The notes under the pieces are model-generated. The model made no database searches. It was not told the origin of the DNA and saw only the letters and a program-made list of their open reading frames with translations. The position numbers were made by a program, and so were the translations under genes. DNA of 30,334 bases. It comes from a virus. This document shows, piece by piece, positions 16,059 to 22,105 of this stretch (position 1 is the first letter of the stretch; every line of letters starts with the position of its first letter). The DNA lies in IMG/VR virus record IMGVR_UViG_3300042519_000223, positions 1 through 30,334 of that record; one strand, given 5' to 3'.

Positions 16059-17312
16059 TTAATAACCGGATATCCAGTCGAGTGGTTCTAAATCTTCTTG
16101 ATCATCATCAGCAAAGTAACTTGTTACAGCCAACTGATCAATATAACTTAAAGCATCTAGTAAGTCGTCATGAACACCAGTAGTAGGGAACATAACAAAC
16201 TCGTCCCTAAAATGATCCCAGTCTTCTTCTTCGTTTAGAATAACTTTACCGTGTTCAAAGCGTCCTTGCAAAGCCCAGATAACACGTTCAGTTTTCTTCT
16301 TGTTTCCGTGCGTCAAGTCTTCAATATGAGCATACACATTGTTAGACCTCATCAGATCGCTTAAATAGGGCAACACTGCGTTTTTAAGTGATCCTCGTTC
16401 TATACCTACACCAGCAGGTTGAAACGCTTTAATGTTCTTTATAATGCGTTGGCAAGTCTCTTTGATATCCCAACGTCCATGTTCGATTTTCCGAACAAAC
16501 CATTTACCATCTTCTGTGGCTTTAACAACTGCAATAGCTGTCTGGTCAAGTCTTTTCTTAGCCTGAGCATTCATCGATAAGTTCTCGAATCCTGCTAAGT
16601 CGATAGCGATGTAGTAGTTACCATCGTTAGGTTCTTCACCGAACTTCAACCATTCTTCTTTGAAGGTGTCAGTACCAGCATTATCAAAGCTTGCTTCGTA
16701 TTCTTGTTTAAATGCAAATGAACTTAGAGTCTTCTTTGCATTGTCAATCTCTTTTGGATCGATGAGTGGATTGTCTTTGGTAGTAAAGTGCCAAGACTTC
16801 CATTCTTCATCGTCACCTGATTCACCTAGGTTATACATATCGTAGAACCAGTTACGTCCTTTAGGTGTACCAATAAATAAAGCTTTACCCTTCTTGTCCG
16901 ACAGAGCAGCTCTTAGAACCTTTTCCCAAGTATCTGCTTTAATGTCAGCTACTTCGTCCAATACTAGATACGTTAAAGAAACACCACGTAGCGTATCCGG
17001 ACGGTCAGAACCACGAACATAGATCTTAGCTCCATTGATCAGAGTAATATCCATATTGTTAACGTGGCTAGATGAGATCACCTCTCTTCCGAGTTCCATC
17101 AAGAGATCCCAAATAATCTGTCGGGCTTGCCCTTGAGTGGGTGCTACGTACATTACTGCACTACCTTGTGGACAGCGTAGACCTTCTACGAGTAGAGATA
17201 CTGCAGAGAGTCTTGACTTTCCACAACGTCGTCCAGCTACAATTACTTTGAAGCGAGTGTCGTCACCGTACACCTGCTTCTGCCAAGGGAGTAGTTCAAA
17301 GTTAAGATTCAT
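16059..17312 (-). CDS. terminase large subunit (packaging ATPase-nuclease)
   Basis: 417 aa. ATPase: Walker A AGRRCGKSR (26-34), Walker B YLVLDE (115-120), coupling segment FIGTPKGRNWFY (146-157). Nuclease: RNase H-like acidic residues at D238 (YYIAIDLAGFEN), E305 (GVGIERGS) and D382/D383 (HDDLLDALSYI). The large terminase pumps DNA into the head and cuts the concatemer. It is shorter than T7 gp19 (586 aa) but has both complete domains. The ATG (GAGGAC upstream) overlaps the small-terminase gene by 11 bases. Placing terminase at the front of the late operon differs from T7, where it is last. Confidence 0.93.
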   Translation of the reverse strand: MNLNFELLPWQKQVYGDDTRFKVIVAGRRCGKSRLSAVSLLVEGLRCPQGSAVMYVAPTQGQARQIIWDLLMELGREVISSSHVNNMDITLINGAKIYVRGSDRPDTLRGVSLTYLVLDEVADIKADTWEKVLRAALSDKKGKALFIGTPKGRNWFYDMYNLGESGDDEEWKSWHFTTKDNPLIDPKEIDNAKKTLSSFAFKQEYEASFDNAGTDTFKEEWLKFGEEPNDGNYYIAIDLAGFENLSMNAQAKKRLDQTAIAVVKATEDGKWFVRKIEHGRWDIKETCQRIIKNIKAFQPAGVGIERGSLKNAVLPYLSDLMRSNNVYAHIEDLTHGNKKKTERVIWALQGRFEHGKVILNEEEDWDHFRDEFVMFPTTGVHDDLLDALSYIDQLAVTSYFADDDQEDLEPLDWISGY

Positions 17313-17733
17313 TATAGTCTACGTCCTCGTAGTCATTATCTATAACTTCTGCTGCTTCTACCTTAGCTTCACCAATACCTGTGATGTTAATCGTGACTGC
17401 ATTCCTTTGACCTTTAGCATCCTTCTCAAACAGGGATGTAGGTAAGACACGATCCATACACATCTTCAATGCTGCCATCTGTCCTGCATGATTGTCGTCC
17501 ATAGCAATAGACACAATCTTATTAATAACCTTGTTACCTGTAGTACTCAAGAGTCTAGCTTTCATCTCTTGAATTCTAGCAGCGTCTCCTGCTGGTCTAC
17601 CAACTTTACCTCTATTGCCCATCTTCTTAGATTCGACAAGTGCCTTCGGTGGTCTTCCTCTCCGAGGCTTTGTTGGTTCTAAGACAGGATCTTTGATGTT
17701 GATAGACACTGTATTGTTATTGTCTTCTTTCAA
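17302..17733 (-). CDS. putative terminase small subunit with AT-hook-like motifs
   Basis: 143 aa, starting at a TTG (17733) with AAAGGA six bases upstream; there is no in-frame ATG near. Two basic motifs, RRGRPPK (24-30) and KVGRPAG (43-49), resemble AT-hooks that bind the minor groove of AT-rich DNA. The middle, TTGNKVINKIVSIAMDDNHA and GQMAALKMCMDRVLPTSLF, is helical; the end is acidic. This architecture and the position before large terminase fit a small terminase that recognises packaging DNA. The AT-rich repeats in its own leader are possible targets. The assignment rests on context and motifs. Confidence 0.72.
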   Translation of the reverse strand: MKEDNNNTVSINIKDPVLEPTKPRRGRPPKALVESKKMGNRGKVGRPAGDAARIQEMKARLLSTTGNKVINKIVSIAMDDNHAGQMAALKMCMDRVLPTSLFEKDAKGQRNAVTINITGIGEAKVEAAEVIDNDYEDVDYNES

Positions 17734-17775
17734 TCTTTTTCCTTTAAGGAGATCTACTTTAATGTTACTACTAAA

Positions 17776-17817
17776 GTTACTTTAAAGTTTACTTTGATGT
17801 TGCTTTAAAGTTAACTT
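17776..17817. repeat. two 19-bp near-repeats in the terminase leader
   Basis: GTTACTTTAAAGTTTACTT (17776-17794) and GTTGCTTTAAAGTTAACTT (17799-17817) match at 17 of 19 bases with a 23-bp period. Each centres on a palindromic CTTTAAAG. A third partial copy (GTTACTACTAAAGTTAC) precedes them. They lie between the late promoter and the small-terminase start, so they are transcribed leader DNA. Confidence 0.8.
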
Positions 17818-17878
17818 ATATAGTTATATTATTAATATAGTTATTACTTACTAAGTTACTTCTATGCTCTATAGTAGT

Positions 17879-17907
17879 ATTATATCATACTTTTATTGAT
17901 TTGTCAA
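17879..17907 (-). promoter_or_regulatory. late promoter, full-consensus sigma70 (terminase/portal)
   Basis: Minus-strand TTGACA (17902-17907), 17-bp spacer ending AAAAGTATGA, TATAAT (17879-17884), with TG one base before the -10. Both hexamers are perfect consensus. The predicted leader to the TTG start of small terminase is about 140 bases and holds the CTTTAAAG repeats. Confidence 0.88.
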
Positions 17908-17995
17908 GTACTTTGTGAACTTTATTTTCATAGTGTTTCTTAAAGTATACACTTAGTAAGAATTGTATAGTATACGATACATAGATAGGTACATT

Positions 17996-18023
17996 ATGTG
18001 TACACGTTCATAGTGATGTGTAC
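17996..18023. repeat. paired ATGTGTAC boxes, 20-bp spacing
   Basis: ATGTGTAC occurs at 17996-18003 and 18016-18023. The first is part of the palindrome GTGTACAC (17998-18005). The surrounding 100 bases are rich in GTAC and GTATAC, suggesting protein-binding sites rather than code. Confidence 0.5.
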
Positions 18024-18099
18024 GAAATGTTCGAATAAACGTACATATGTCCTTACTATGCGGAGGAGTTCTTGGGTATAGGGAAGCTGAGTTAGAGAC

Positions 18100-18115
18100 G
18101 TTAGTGACTACTAAC
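18100..18115. repeat. short perfect inverted repeat
   Basis: GTTAGT GACT ACTAAC: a 6-bp stem with 4-base loop. No T-run follows on either side, so it is not an intrinsic terminator. Confidence 0.5.
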
Positions 18116-18135
18116 ATAGTAGATGTACTCTAATG

Positions 18136-18173
18136 TAGCCTACGGTGCACATCTTAGCCTCTGGTGAACATAG
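18136..18173. repeat. two 19-bp tandem near-repeats
   Basis: TAGCCTACGGTGCACATCT (18136-18154) and TAGCCTCTGGTGAACATAG (18155-18173) are directly adjacent and match at 14 of 19 bases. Confidence 0.6.
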
Positions 18174-18177
18174 TCCT

Positions 18178-18203
18178 TTAGAGGTCATTAGAGCCTCTTA
18201 GAG
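18178..18203. repeat. three TTAGAG boxes at exact 10-bp spacing
   Basis: TTAGAG starts at 18178, 18188 and 18198, one helical turn apart, so the boxes face the same side of the DNA. A fourth TTAGAG occurs at 18092. The pattern fits a binding array for an oligomeric protein. Confidence 0.65.
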
Positions 18204-18345
18204 CAATTATCAATATAAAGTAATACCTAGGATAGGGTGGACTCATAAAACTCAATAGAGAGCGTTTAAAGAGGTTTCCTTGGTTTTCCTTTTTGGGTGC
18301 TTATGAGGGATCATTAATATATACTACCACGTGCACCCCCTCCCC

Positions 18346-18382
18346 CGATAACTTTATAGTCATTGTCGATAACTTTATAGTC
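18346..18382. repeat. 16-bp perfect direct repeat, 21-bp period
   Basis: CGATAACTTTATAGTC occurs at 18346-18361 and again at 18367-18382 with no mismatch; the 21-bp period is two helical turns. Confidence 0.88.
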
Positions 18383-18390
18383 TTATATAA

Positions 18391-18446
18391 GACATAAGAT
18401 ATAACACATAAGACATATGACATAAGATGTAAGACATGAGAGTCTA
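18391..18446. repeat. four 14-bp tandem units (ACATAAGA iterons)
   Basis: Units are GACATAAGATATAA, CACATAAGACATAT, GACATAAGATGTAA and a decayed GACATGAGAGTCTA. The spacing is exactly 14 bp, with ACATAAGA constant in the first three. The array begins 8 bases after the 16-bp direct repeats and is followed by an AT-rich stretch. Confidence 0.8.
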
Positions 18447-18518
18447 TGATGCACCCTATAACGTATCCTATCGAGTAACCTGCAACACTTAAAGTCTTAA
18501 TAGTTTATCTAATAACAT

Positions 18519-18532
18519 TATATAATTATATA
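18519..18532. repeat. AT-only 14-bp palindrome in an AT-rich segment
   Basis: TATATAATTATATA is a perfect palindrome. The surrounding 18485-18560 is almost entirely A and T and could melt easily, as at replication origins. Confidence 0.55.
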
Positions 18533-18650
18533 TACTATAACGTATTGATATCATTGTATAAATAACCCTACACTGTACTCAAGTATTCATGCCATTAATC
18601 AACGATAGAATTAAACTATCAAGCTCATGAGTATCATTAATAAATACAAT

Positions 18651-18678
18651 TAGACTTATTTAAAAACATGCCTATAAT
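18651..18678 (+). promoter_or_regulatory. probable rightward early promoter
   Basis: TAGACT (18651-18656), 16-bp spacer, perfect -10 TATAAT (18673-18678). The expected leader of about 25 bases contains the AAAGGG ribosome site of the first rightward gene. The -35 matches consensus at 4 of 6. Confidence 0.55.
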
Positions 18679-18710
18679 TCATTACATCAACAACAAGAAA
18701 GGGTTACAAA

Positions 18711-18902
18711 ATGAATACAGTTAAGACGCTACTAAAGGATATCAAAAAAGCGAAGGCGGTTTATGGCTATGTTGCATATAACAAGCATGATGGTGAATAC
18801 TTGCAATTGGTTAAGAAGGACGCTCTTGCAATTTTTATTAGAATGTCTGAAAATGAGCCAGTGCACTATAAATTTGACAATGAATTTTTATATATCAACT
18901 AA
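18711..18902 (+). CDS. small hypothetical early protein (63 aa)
   Basis: First gene of the rightward operon. It begins MNTVKTLLKDIKKAKAVYGY, is Lys-rich at the N-terminus and has alternating strands later (VHYKFDNEFLYIN). AAAGGG lies 8 bases before the ATG. The family is not recognised. First-position small proteins in such operons often interfere with host functions, but nothing here shows that. Confidence 0.62.
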   Translation: MNTVKTLLKDIKKAKAVYGYVAYNKHDGEYLQLVKKDALAIFIRMSENEPVHYKFDNEFLYIN

Positions 18903-18913
18903 TCGGGGGTTTT

Positions 18914-19033
18914 ATGACTAAGCAACAACTAAAGCAATACCAAAACGTTTCAATTTATGATATCCTAGGTTCGTCTATTCTAGGTGCTACAATTGGAGGC
19001 ATTCTCGCATTCGTATACATTGGAGGGTTTTAA
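18914..19033 (+). CDS. tiny membrane protein (39 aa)
   Basis: 39 aa with a GGGGG run before the ATG. After a polar N-terminus (MTKQQLKQYQNVSIYD) comes one membrane segment, ILGSSILGATIGGILAFVYI, ending GGF. The GxxxG-like spacing could allow helix packing. Function unknown. Confidence 0.6.
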   Translation: MTKQQLKQYQNVSIYDILGSSILGATIGGILAFVYIGGF

Positions 19034-19034
19034 T

Positions 19035-19172
19035 ATGTACGTTATATATTACAAAATCGATGAGTTATCACCTTGGAGAGAAGCGGATAGTTTTGACTCG
19101 CAAGATGATGCTATTGAGTCTTGCGGAGAATACTTGTATGATGGATACATTGTAAGAATTGAGGAGGAATAA
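19035..19172 (+). CDS. small acidic hypothetical protein (45 aa)
   Basis: 45 aa from ATG 19035, with GGAGG upstream; it begins MYVIYYKIDELSPWREADSF and ends YIVRIEEE. The same frame continues upstream, but the good ribosome site picks this start. Sequence looks like a beta-alpha-beta miniature fold. Not recognised. Confidence 0.6.
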   Translation: MYVIYYKIDELSPWREADSFDSQDDAIESCGEYLYDGYIVRIEEE

Positions 19173-19173
19173 A

Positions 19174-19827
19174 ATGACTGTAAAACTAAGTAAGACTAGT
19201 AAACTCGACGGGATAATGTCTTGGTCACTTAACGCCTTGGATACCTGCCAAGGTTCAATTGGTAAGGACGGCAATCTAGTACCTGCTTGCCAAGGGTGCT
19301 ACGCAACAACGGGTAATTATCGTTTTCCCAATGTGAAAGCTCCAAGAGAATTTAATAAGCAAGACTGGAAACGTGATACATGGGTGAGTGACATGGTAAC
19401 GGCTTTAGACTCATCAAGATACTTTAGATTCTTCGATAGCGGTGACATGTACTCTATCGATTTAGCGGAAAAGATTCTAGAATTATGCTCACGTGCTACT
19501 TGGTGCAAGTTTTGGATACCTACTCGCATGCATAAATTTGATAAGTTTAAGCAAGTTTTGTCTAAGCTAGAGCAATTGCCTAATGTTGTTATAAGATATT
19601 CTAGTGATGAGGTAGACGGCTCAAGAGTAGCAGGGAATACAACAAGCGTTATTTTTTCGGATGAGTTACAATTGCAAGGTGATGAGTTTATTTGTAGGGC
19701 TTATGAGCATGAAGGAAAATGCAACGGGTGCAGAGCATGTTATAGTAAGGACGTTTCAGTCATTGCCTATAAAGCTCACGGCGTTAAAATGGCTAAAGTA
19801 ATTAAAATTTTATCAGTAAAGGGGTAA
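19174..19827 (+). CDS. Gp88-like cysteine-rich protein
   Basis: 217 aa from ATG 19174 (GAGGAGG upstream; a TTG at 19159 is less likely). The features match the phage 'gene product 88' family as I recall it: LSKTSKLDGIMSWSLNALDT with C25, C39-x2-C42 (CQGCYA), then NYRFPNVKAPREFNKQDWKR, then YFRFFDSGDMYS, then WCKFWIPTRMHK, and a C-terminal cluster C174, C183, C186, C189 (KCNGCRACYSKDV). The seven or more cysteines suggest zinc or an iron-sulphur cluster. The family has no proven activity. Conservation of FDSGDMYS and WIPTR suggests an enzyme active site. It is the largest protein of the small-gene cluster. Confidence 0.8.
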   Translation: MTVKLSKTSKLDGIMSWSLNALDTCQGSIGKDGNLVPACQGCYATTGNYRFPNVKAPREFNKQDWKRDTWVSDMVTALDSSRYFRFFDSGDMYSIDLAEKILELCSRATWCKFWIPTRMHKFDKFKQVLSKLEQLPNVVIRYSSDEVDGSRVAGNTTSVIFSDELQLQGDEFICRAYEHEGKCNGCRACYSKDVSVIAYKAHGVKMAKVIKILSVKG

Positions 19828-19828
19828 T

Positions 19829-19996
19829 ATGAAAATCACAGTATATTTTGAGTACAAAAGCATTTATGCTGAAAAGGTAGCGACATTCTCAAGCGAAGAG
19901 CTTTACCATGCTTGCTTACCTGCACTAGAAAAGATAGCTAAGAAAAACAATTTTACTTATGTGAGTGAAGATTATGAAGAGGAGGAAAAAGTATAA
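19829..19996 (+). CDS. small hypothetical protein (55 aa)
   Basis: 55 aa, ATG 19829 with GGGG upstream. It starts MKITVYFEYKSIYAEKVATF and ends in an acidic run (EDYEEEEKV). Its stop shares a base with the next ATG (TAATG). Not recognised. Confidence 0.58.
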   Translation: MKITVYFEYKSIYAEKVATFSSEELYHACLPALEKIAKKNNFTYVSEDYEEEEKV

Positions 19997-20166
19997 TGAA
20001 AAAATATAAAGTTATAGTAGCGTCCACAATCTACTATCAAGCTGAAATCGAAGCGGAATCAGTAGAGGATATTCAAGCTCAATTTAACAACGGTGATTTA
20101 GATTTTACATGTTGGAGAGAAGAGGATTTAGATTCTAATATTTACGATATCATTGAGGTGAAATAA
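19996..20166 (+). CDS. small acidic hypothetical protein (56 aa)
   Basis: 56 aa from ATG 19996, with GGAGG 10 bases upstream in the previous gene. MKKYKVIVASTIYYQAEIEA followed by ESVEDIQAQFNNGDLDF has the look of small beta-strand plus helix domains that recur in phages. Coupled to both neighbours by TAATG overlaps. Function unknown. Confidence 0.6.
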   Translation: MKKYKVIVASTIYYQAEIEAESVEDIQAQFNNGDLDFTCWREEDLDSNIYDIIEVK

Positions 20167-20429
20167 TGAACCATATTGCACAAGAGATAGTTTTTCAAGG
20201 TAAAAAGCCTAGTCAAAAGCAAGTATTTACTAGAGCATTGGAGCGAGTGAATAAAGGGGATACGTTGATCGAAATCTATTGGGGTGAAAATGGTATTACT
20301 TTAGATCAACAAAGGATAAATGGCATATGGTGTGGTTTTGGATGGATAAAAGATATTGAAGGGGATGCAATAGCAAAACAAATTAATGCTACAATGCAAC
20401 GTAATACATTAAATTTATGGAATACTTGA
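20166..20429 (+). CDS. hypothetical early protein (87 aa)
   Basis: 87 aa; the ATG is in a TAATG overlap. It begins MNHIAQEIVFQGKKPSQKQV and contains DTLIEIYWGENGITLDQQRI and NGIWCGFGWI. No motif, no membrane segment. Not recognised. Confidence 0.6.
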   Translation: MNHIAQEIVFQGKKPSQKQVFTRALERVNKGDTLIEIYWGENGITLDQQRINGIWCGFGWIKDIEGDAIAKQINATMQRNTLNLWNT

Positions 20430-20430
20430 A

Positions 20431-20610
20431 ATGATTAAAGCAATTGAATTGACTGCACGTGAACGAGTAGTACTCTTATTGGGCTTGTTCGCACGTGAAC
20501 GTGAGATTAAACAGAGCATTGTCGATGCTAGAAAATATGGGCTTGCTCACTTAGATAAACTTGAGGTAGAATTACAGGAATGTCTTAAATTACAGGAAAG
20601 GATTGGATAA
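20431..20610 (+). CDS. small helical hypothetical protein (59 aa)
   Basis: 59 aa, ATG one base after the previous stop. It starts MIKAIELTARERVVLLLGLF and continues as amphipathic helix (KLEVELQECLKLQERIG). Possibly a coiled-coil dimer. Not recognised. Confidence 0.58.
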   Translation: MIKAIELTARERVVLLLGLFAREREIKQSIVDARKYGLAHLDKLEVELQECLKLQERIG

Positions 20611-20611
20611 C

Positions 20612-20821
20612 ATGCGAACATTATTTGAATACAATGACTTGCCAAAGCTAGACGATGCTATACGTGCTAAGCATCACGATAGAATTGTCGAAATGATTCT
20701 CGACGATAAGGATAAGTATCACGCTGATATCGCTGAAATGATTGATTATTTTATAACTGAAATGGGCAATGCTGATTTTATCCGCATGGTTGAAAAACTA
20801 ACAAATAGGAAAATTATATAA
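20612..20821 (+). CDS. small hypothetical protein (69 aa)
   Basis: 69 aa from ATG 20612; a TTG three codons upstream (20603) is an alternative. It begins MRTLFEYNDLPKLDDAIRAK and contains HHDRIVEMILDDKDKYH, then EMIDYFITEMGNADF. Helical and acidic. Not recognised. Confidence 0.58.
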   Translation: MRTLFEYNDLPKLDDAIRAKHHDRIVEMILDDKDKYHADIAEMIDYFITEMGNADFIRMVEKLTNRKII

Positions 20822-20822
20822 T

Positions 20823-21236
20823 ATGAAATTCATAATGGAAGACCCACGTTCTAAGAATGCTGAAACTGATTGGGAATATGCAAGCGAATCCAATGATTGT
20901 TCAGTACGTGCAACAAGTATCGCATTGTCTAAACCATATAAAACGGTGCATAAGACGTTTTTAAAGCATGGACGTAGATGGGGTAAGGGTGTTACGATTA
21001 TCACGCTCTTGGCAGTGTTAAAGGATATTACAAAGGATAAATATAAGACAGTAGCGAGTGACGTGATACGTAAGCAAACACTATCCACGTTTATAAAAGA
21101 GAATCCTAAAGGCAGATACGTTATCGTTAAATCTCGACATGCCTTCGCTGTTATCGACGGTGTTGCGTATGATGCTCACCCTAGTTGTTGCACGTCACGT
21201 TCGATTGTGAAATTTGCGTTTAAACTAGGAGAATAA
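20823..21236 (+). CDS. cysteine-peptidase-like (papain/C39-fold) phage protein
   Basis: 137 aa. SNDCSVRATSIALSKPYKTV places a Cys (C26) at the head of a helix; later GRYVIVKSRHAFAVIDGVAY supplies H106 and D112. This Cys...His-Asp order and the NDCxVRA / HAFAVxDG motifs are those of small papain-like or C39-type folds encoded by many phages. Whether it cleaves a protein, or is an amidase or deubiquitylase-like enzyme, is unknown. It sits in the early operon, so a host target is plausible. Only one base separates it from the preceding stop. Confidence 0.68.
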   Translation: MKFIMEDPRSKNAETDWEYASESNDCSVRATSIALSKPYKTVHKTFLKHGRRWGKGVTIITLLAVLKDITKDKYKTVASDVIRKQTLSTFIKENPKGRYVIVKSRHAFAVIDGVAYDAHPSCCTSRSIVKFAFKLGE

Positions 21237-21237
21237 C

Positions 21238-21393
21238 ATGTATGATTTTGGAGAGCAACATCGTAAGCAATTCTTAGAAGAGGAAAAGGTGAACCGTAAG
21301 CATGAACGTCAAGCATATTGGCTATTGCTTTTGACCTCAACGTATGTTATTATTCACATGAGCATTTATATTTGGAGGAATTATGTCGTATAA
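21238..21393 (+). CDS. tiny membrane protein (51 aa)
   Basis: 51 aa with AGGAG before the ATG. A charged N-terminus (MYDFGEQHRKQFLEEEKVNR) is followed by a membrane segment WLLLLTSTYVIIHMSIYIW and RNYVV. Topology suggests a cytoplasmic N-terminus. Function unknown. Confidence 0.6.
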   Translation: MYDFGEQHRKQFLEEEKVNRKHERQAYWLLLLTSTYVIIHMSIYIWRNYVV

Positions 21394-21517
21394 ATCTGTT
21401 GAGCTTGAACAATCGTATGATAAACTTGAAGAGCAGTACTGGGAATTGATCGAATGGTTAAAGATTCATGCACCATTAACTCTTGAATCATTTAAGCGGA
21501 GGACTGAAAAGTTATGA
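21383..21517 (+). CDS. tiny hypothetical protein (44 aa)
   Basis: 44 aa; the ATG overlaps the previous gene by 11 bases and is preceded by a strong GGAGG. MSYKSVELEQSYDKLEEQYW and what follows is one acidic helix. Its stop overlaps the next ATG (ATGA). Confidence 0.56.
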   Translation: MSYKSVELEQSYDKLEEQYWELIEWLKIHAPLTLESFKRRTEKL

Positions 21518-21705
21518 AGATTTACCGTATATTAGACGAAGATAACAACTTATTTCGTATCGTGAAATGTGAATGGGAACGTGATAAGTTACTAGCACTT
21601 GACTCTCGCTTCAGATGTGATACAATAGTAATGAAGAAAGTTTTTAACAAGCGAGATGATGCCTATACATGGGCTTACAATAAGGTAGGAGAATGTTTAA
21701 TATGA
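21514..21705 (+). CDS. small hypothetical protein (63 aa)
   Basis: 63 aa with GGAGG upstream. MKIYRILDEDNNLFRIVKCE followed by WERDKLLALDSRF, alternating strands and helix. Flanked by ATGA overlaps on both sides. Not recognised. Confidence 0.6.
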   Translation: MKIYRILDEDNNLFRIVKCEWERDKLLALDSRFRCDTIVMKKVFNKRDDAYTWAYNKVGECLI

Positions 21706-21863
21706 ACAGAAAAGAAATCATGGAAAAGCTTTTATCAGACATGGAATCAACAATCTATTTAATGAAACAACAATACGCTAGTGATGGTAAAGTAGCACTG
21801 CAAGGTAAGCTTGATTACATTGAATCAATTCTAGAATGGATTACTCAAGGGGGTAAAGTATGA
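21702..21863 (+). CDS. small hypothetical protein (53 aa)
   Basis: 53 aa, MNRKEIMEKLLSDMESTIYL, then KLDYIESILEWITQGGKV. Two amphipathic helices. AGGAG upstream and ATGA overlaps at both ends. Not recognised. Confidence 0.58.
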   Translation: MNRKEIMEKLLSDMESTIYLMKQQYASDGKVALQGKLDYIESILEWITQGGKV

Positions 21864-22051
21864 GATGCATTTGCTGTGATAAAAACCTAAGTGACTTTGA
21901 ATCCACACGAAAGTCAATACATACTAACGAGTACATTGACATGTGCCAAAAATGTTACAGCACAATCGTTAGAGATGTACCAACACTTGAACGTGAGGAC
22001 TTACTAACTAATGATGAGAAAGAAGATACAGAAGAGTACAAAGAACTCTAG
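21860..22051 (+). CDS. small two-CxxC zinc-finger protein (63 aa)
   Basis: 63 aa. C3-x-C5-C6 in MRCICCDKNLSDFESTRKS and CQKC (about 29-32) form a probable zinc knuckle; the C-terminus is acidic (DEKEDTEEYKEL). The pattern MRCICCDKxLSDFE recurs in small phage proteins near replication genes. Possible protein-protein or nucleic-acid adaptor; no activity known. Last gene before a 95-bp gap with a promoter candidate. Confidence 0.68.
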   Translation: MRCICCDKNLSDFESTRKSIHTNEYIDMCQKCYSTIVRDVPTLEREDLLTNDEKEDTEEYKEL

Positions 22052-22077
22052 ACAACACTGTAATTTTATGATACACT
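22049..22077 (+). promoter_or_regulatory. candidate rightward promoter before replication genes
   Basis: TAGACA (22049-22054; 5 of 6), 17-bp spacer, TACACT (22072-22077; 4 of 6) with TG one base upstream. It starts inside the stop codon of the zinc-knuckle gene and lies in the only sizeable gap of this region, so a new transcript from here into the primase operon is plausible. Confidence 0.45.
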
Positions 22078-22105
22078 ATTACTATATAGTACTATGTAAG
22101 TTAAA

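Larger units (their letters stand above)
17734..18710. other. 977-bp divergent intergenic region, no gene
   Basis: There is no convincing open frame or tRNA on either strand. It separates the leftward late operon from the rightward early operon. Contents from left: AT-rich leader of the small terminase with two 19-bp near-repeats; late promoter; a stretch with repeated ATGTGTAC; a 6-bp-stem inverted repeat (18100-18115); two 19-bp near-repeats; three phased TTAGAG boxes; a C-rich tract (GTGCACCCCCTCCCCC, from 18331); two 16-bp direct repeats; four 14-bp units; an AT-rich segment with a 14-bp palindrome; and a probable rightward promoter. Best guess is origin, packaging site and/or part of a terminal repeat; which one cannot be told from sequence alone. 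Confidence 0.75.

Noticed and set aside
18391-18446. CRISPR-like array
   Set aside because: Units are 14 bp and directly adjacent without spacers; this is an iteron-type tandem repeat.
17734-18710. tRNA or small gene in the long gap
   Set aside because: No cloverleaf with acceptor stem and TTC loop could be folded by eye, and no frame longer than about 20 codons has a ribosome site.
20794-20822. TATAAT before the cysteine-peptidase-like gene as a promoter
   Set aside because: No -35 box at a workable distance, and the bases are part of the preceding gene's end.
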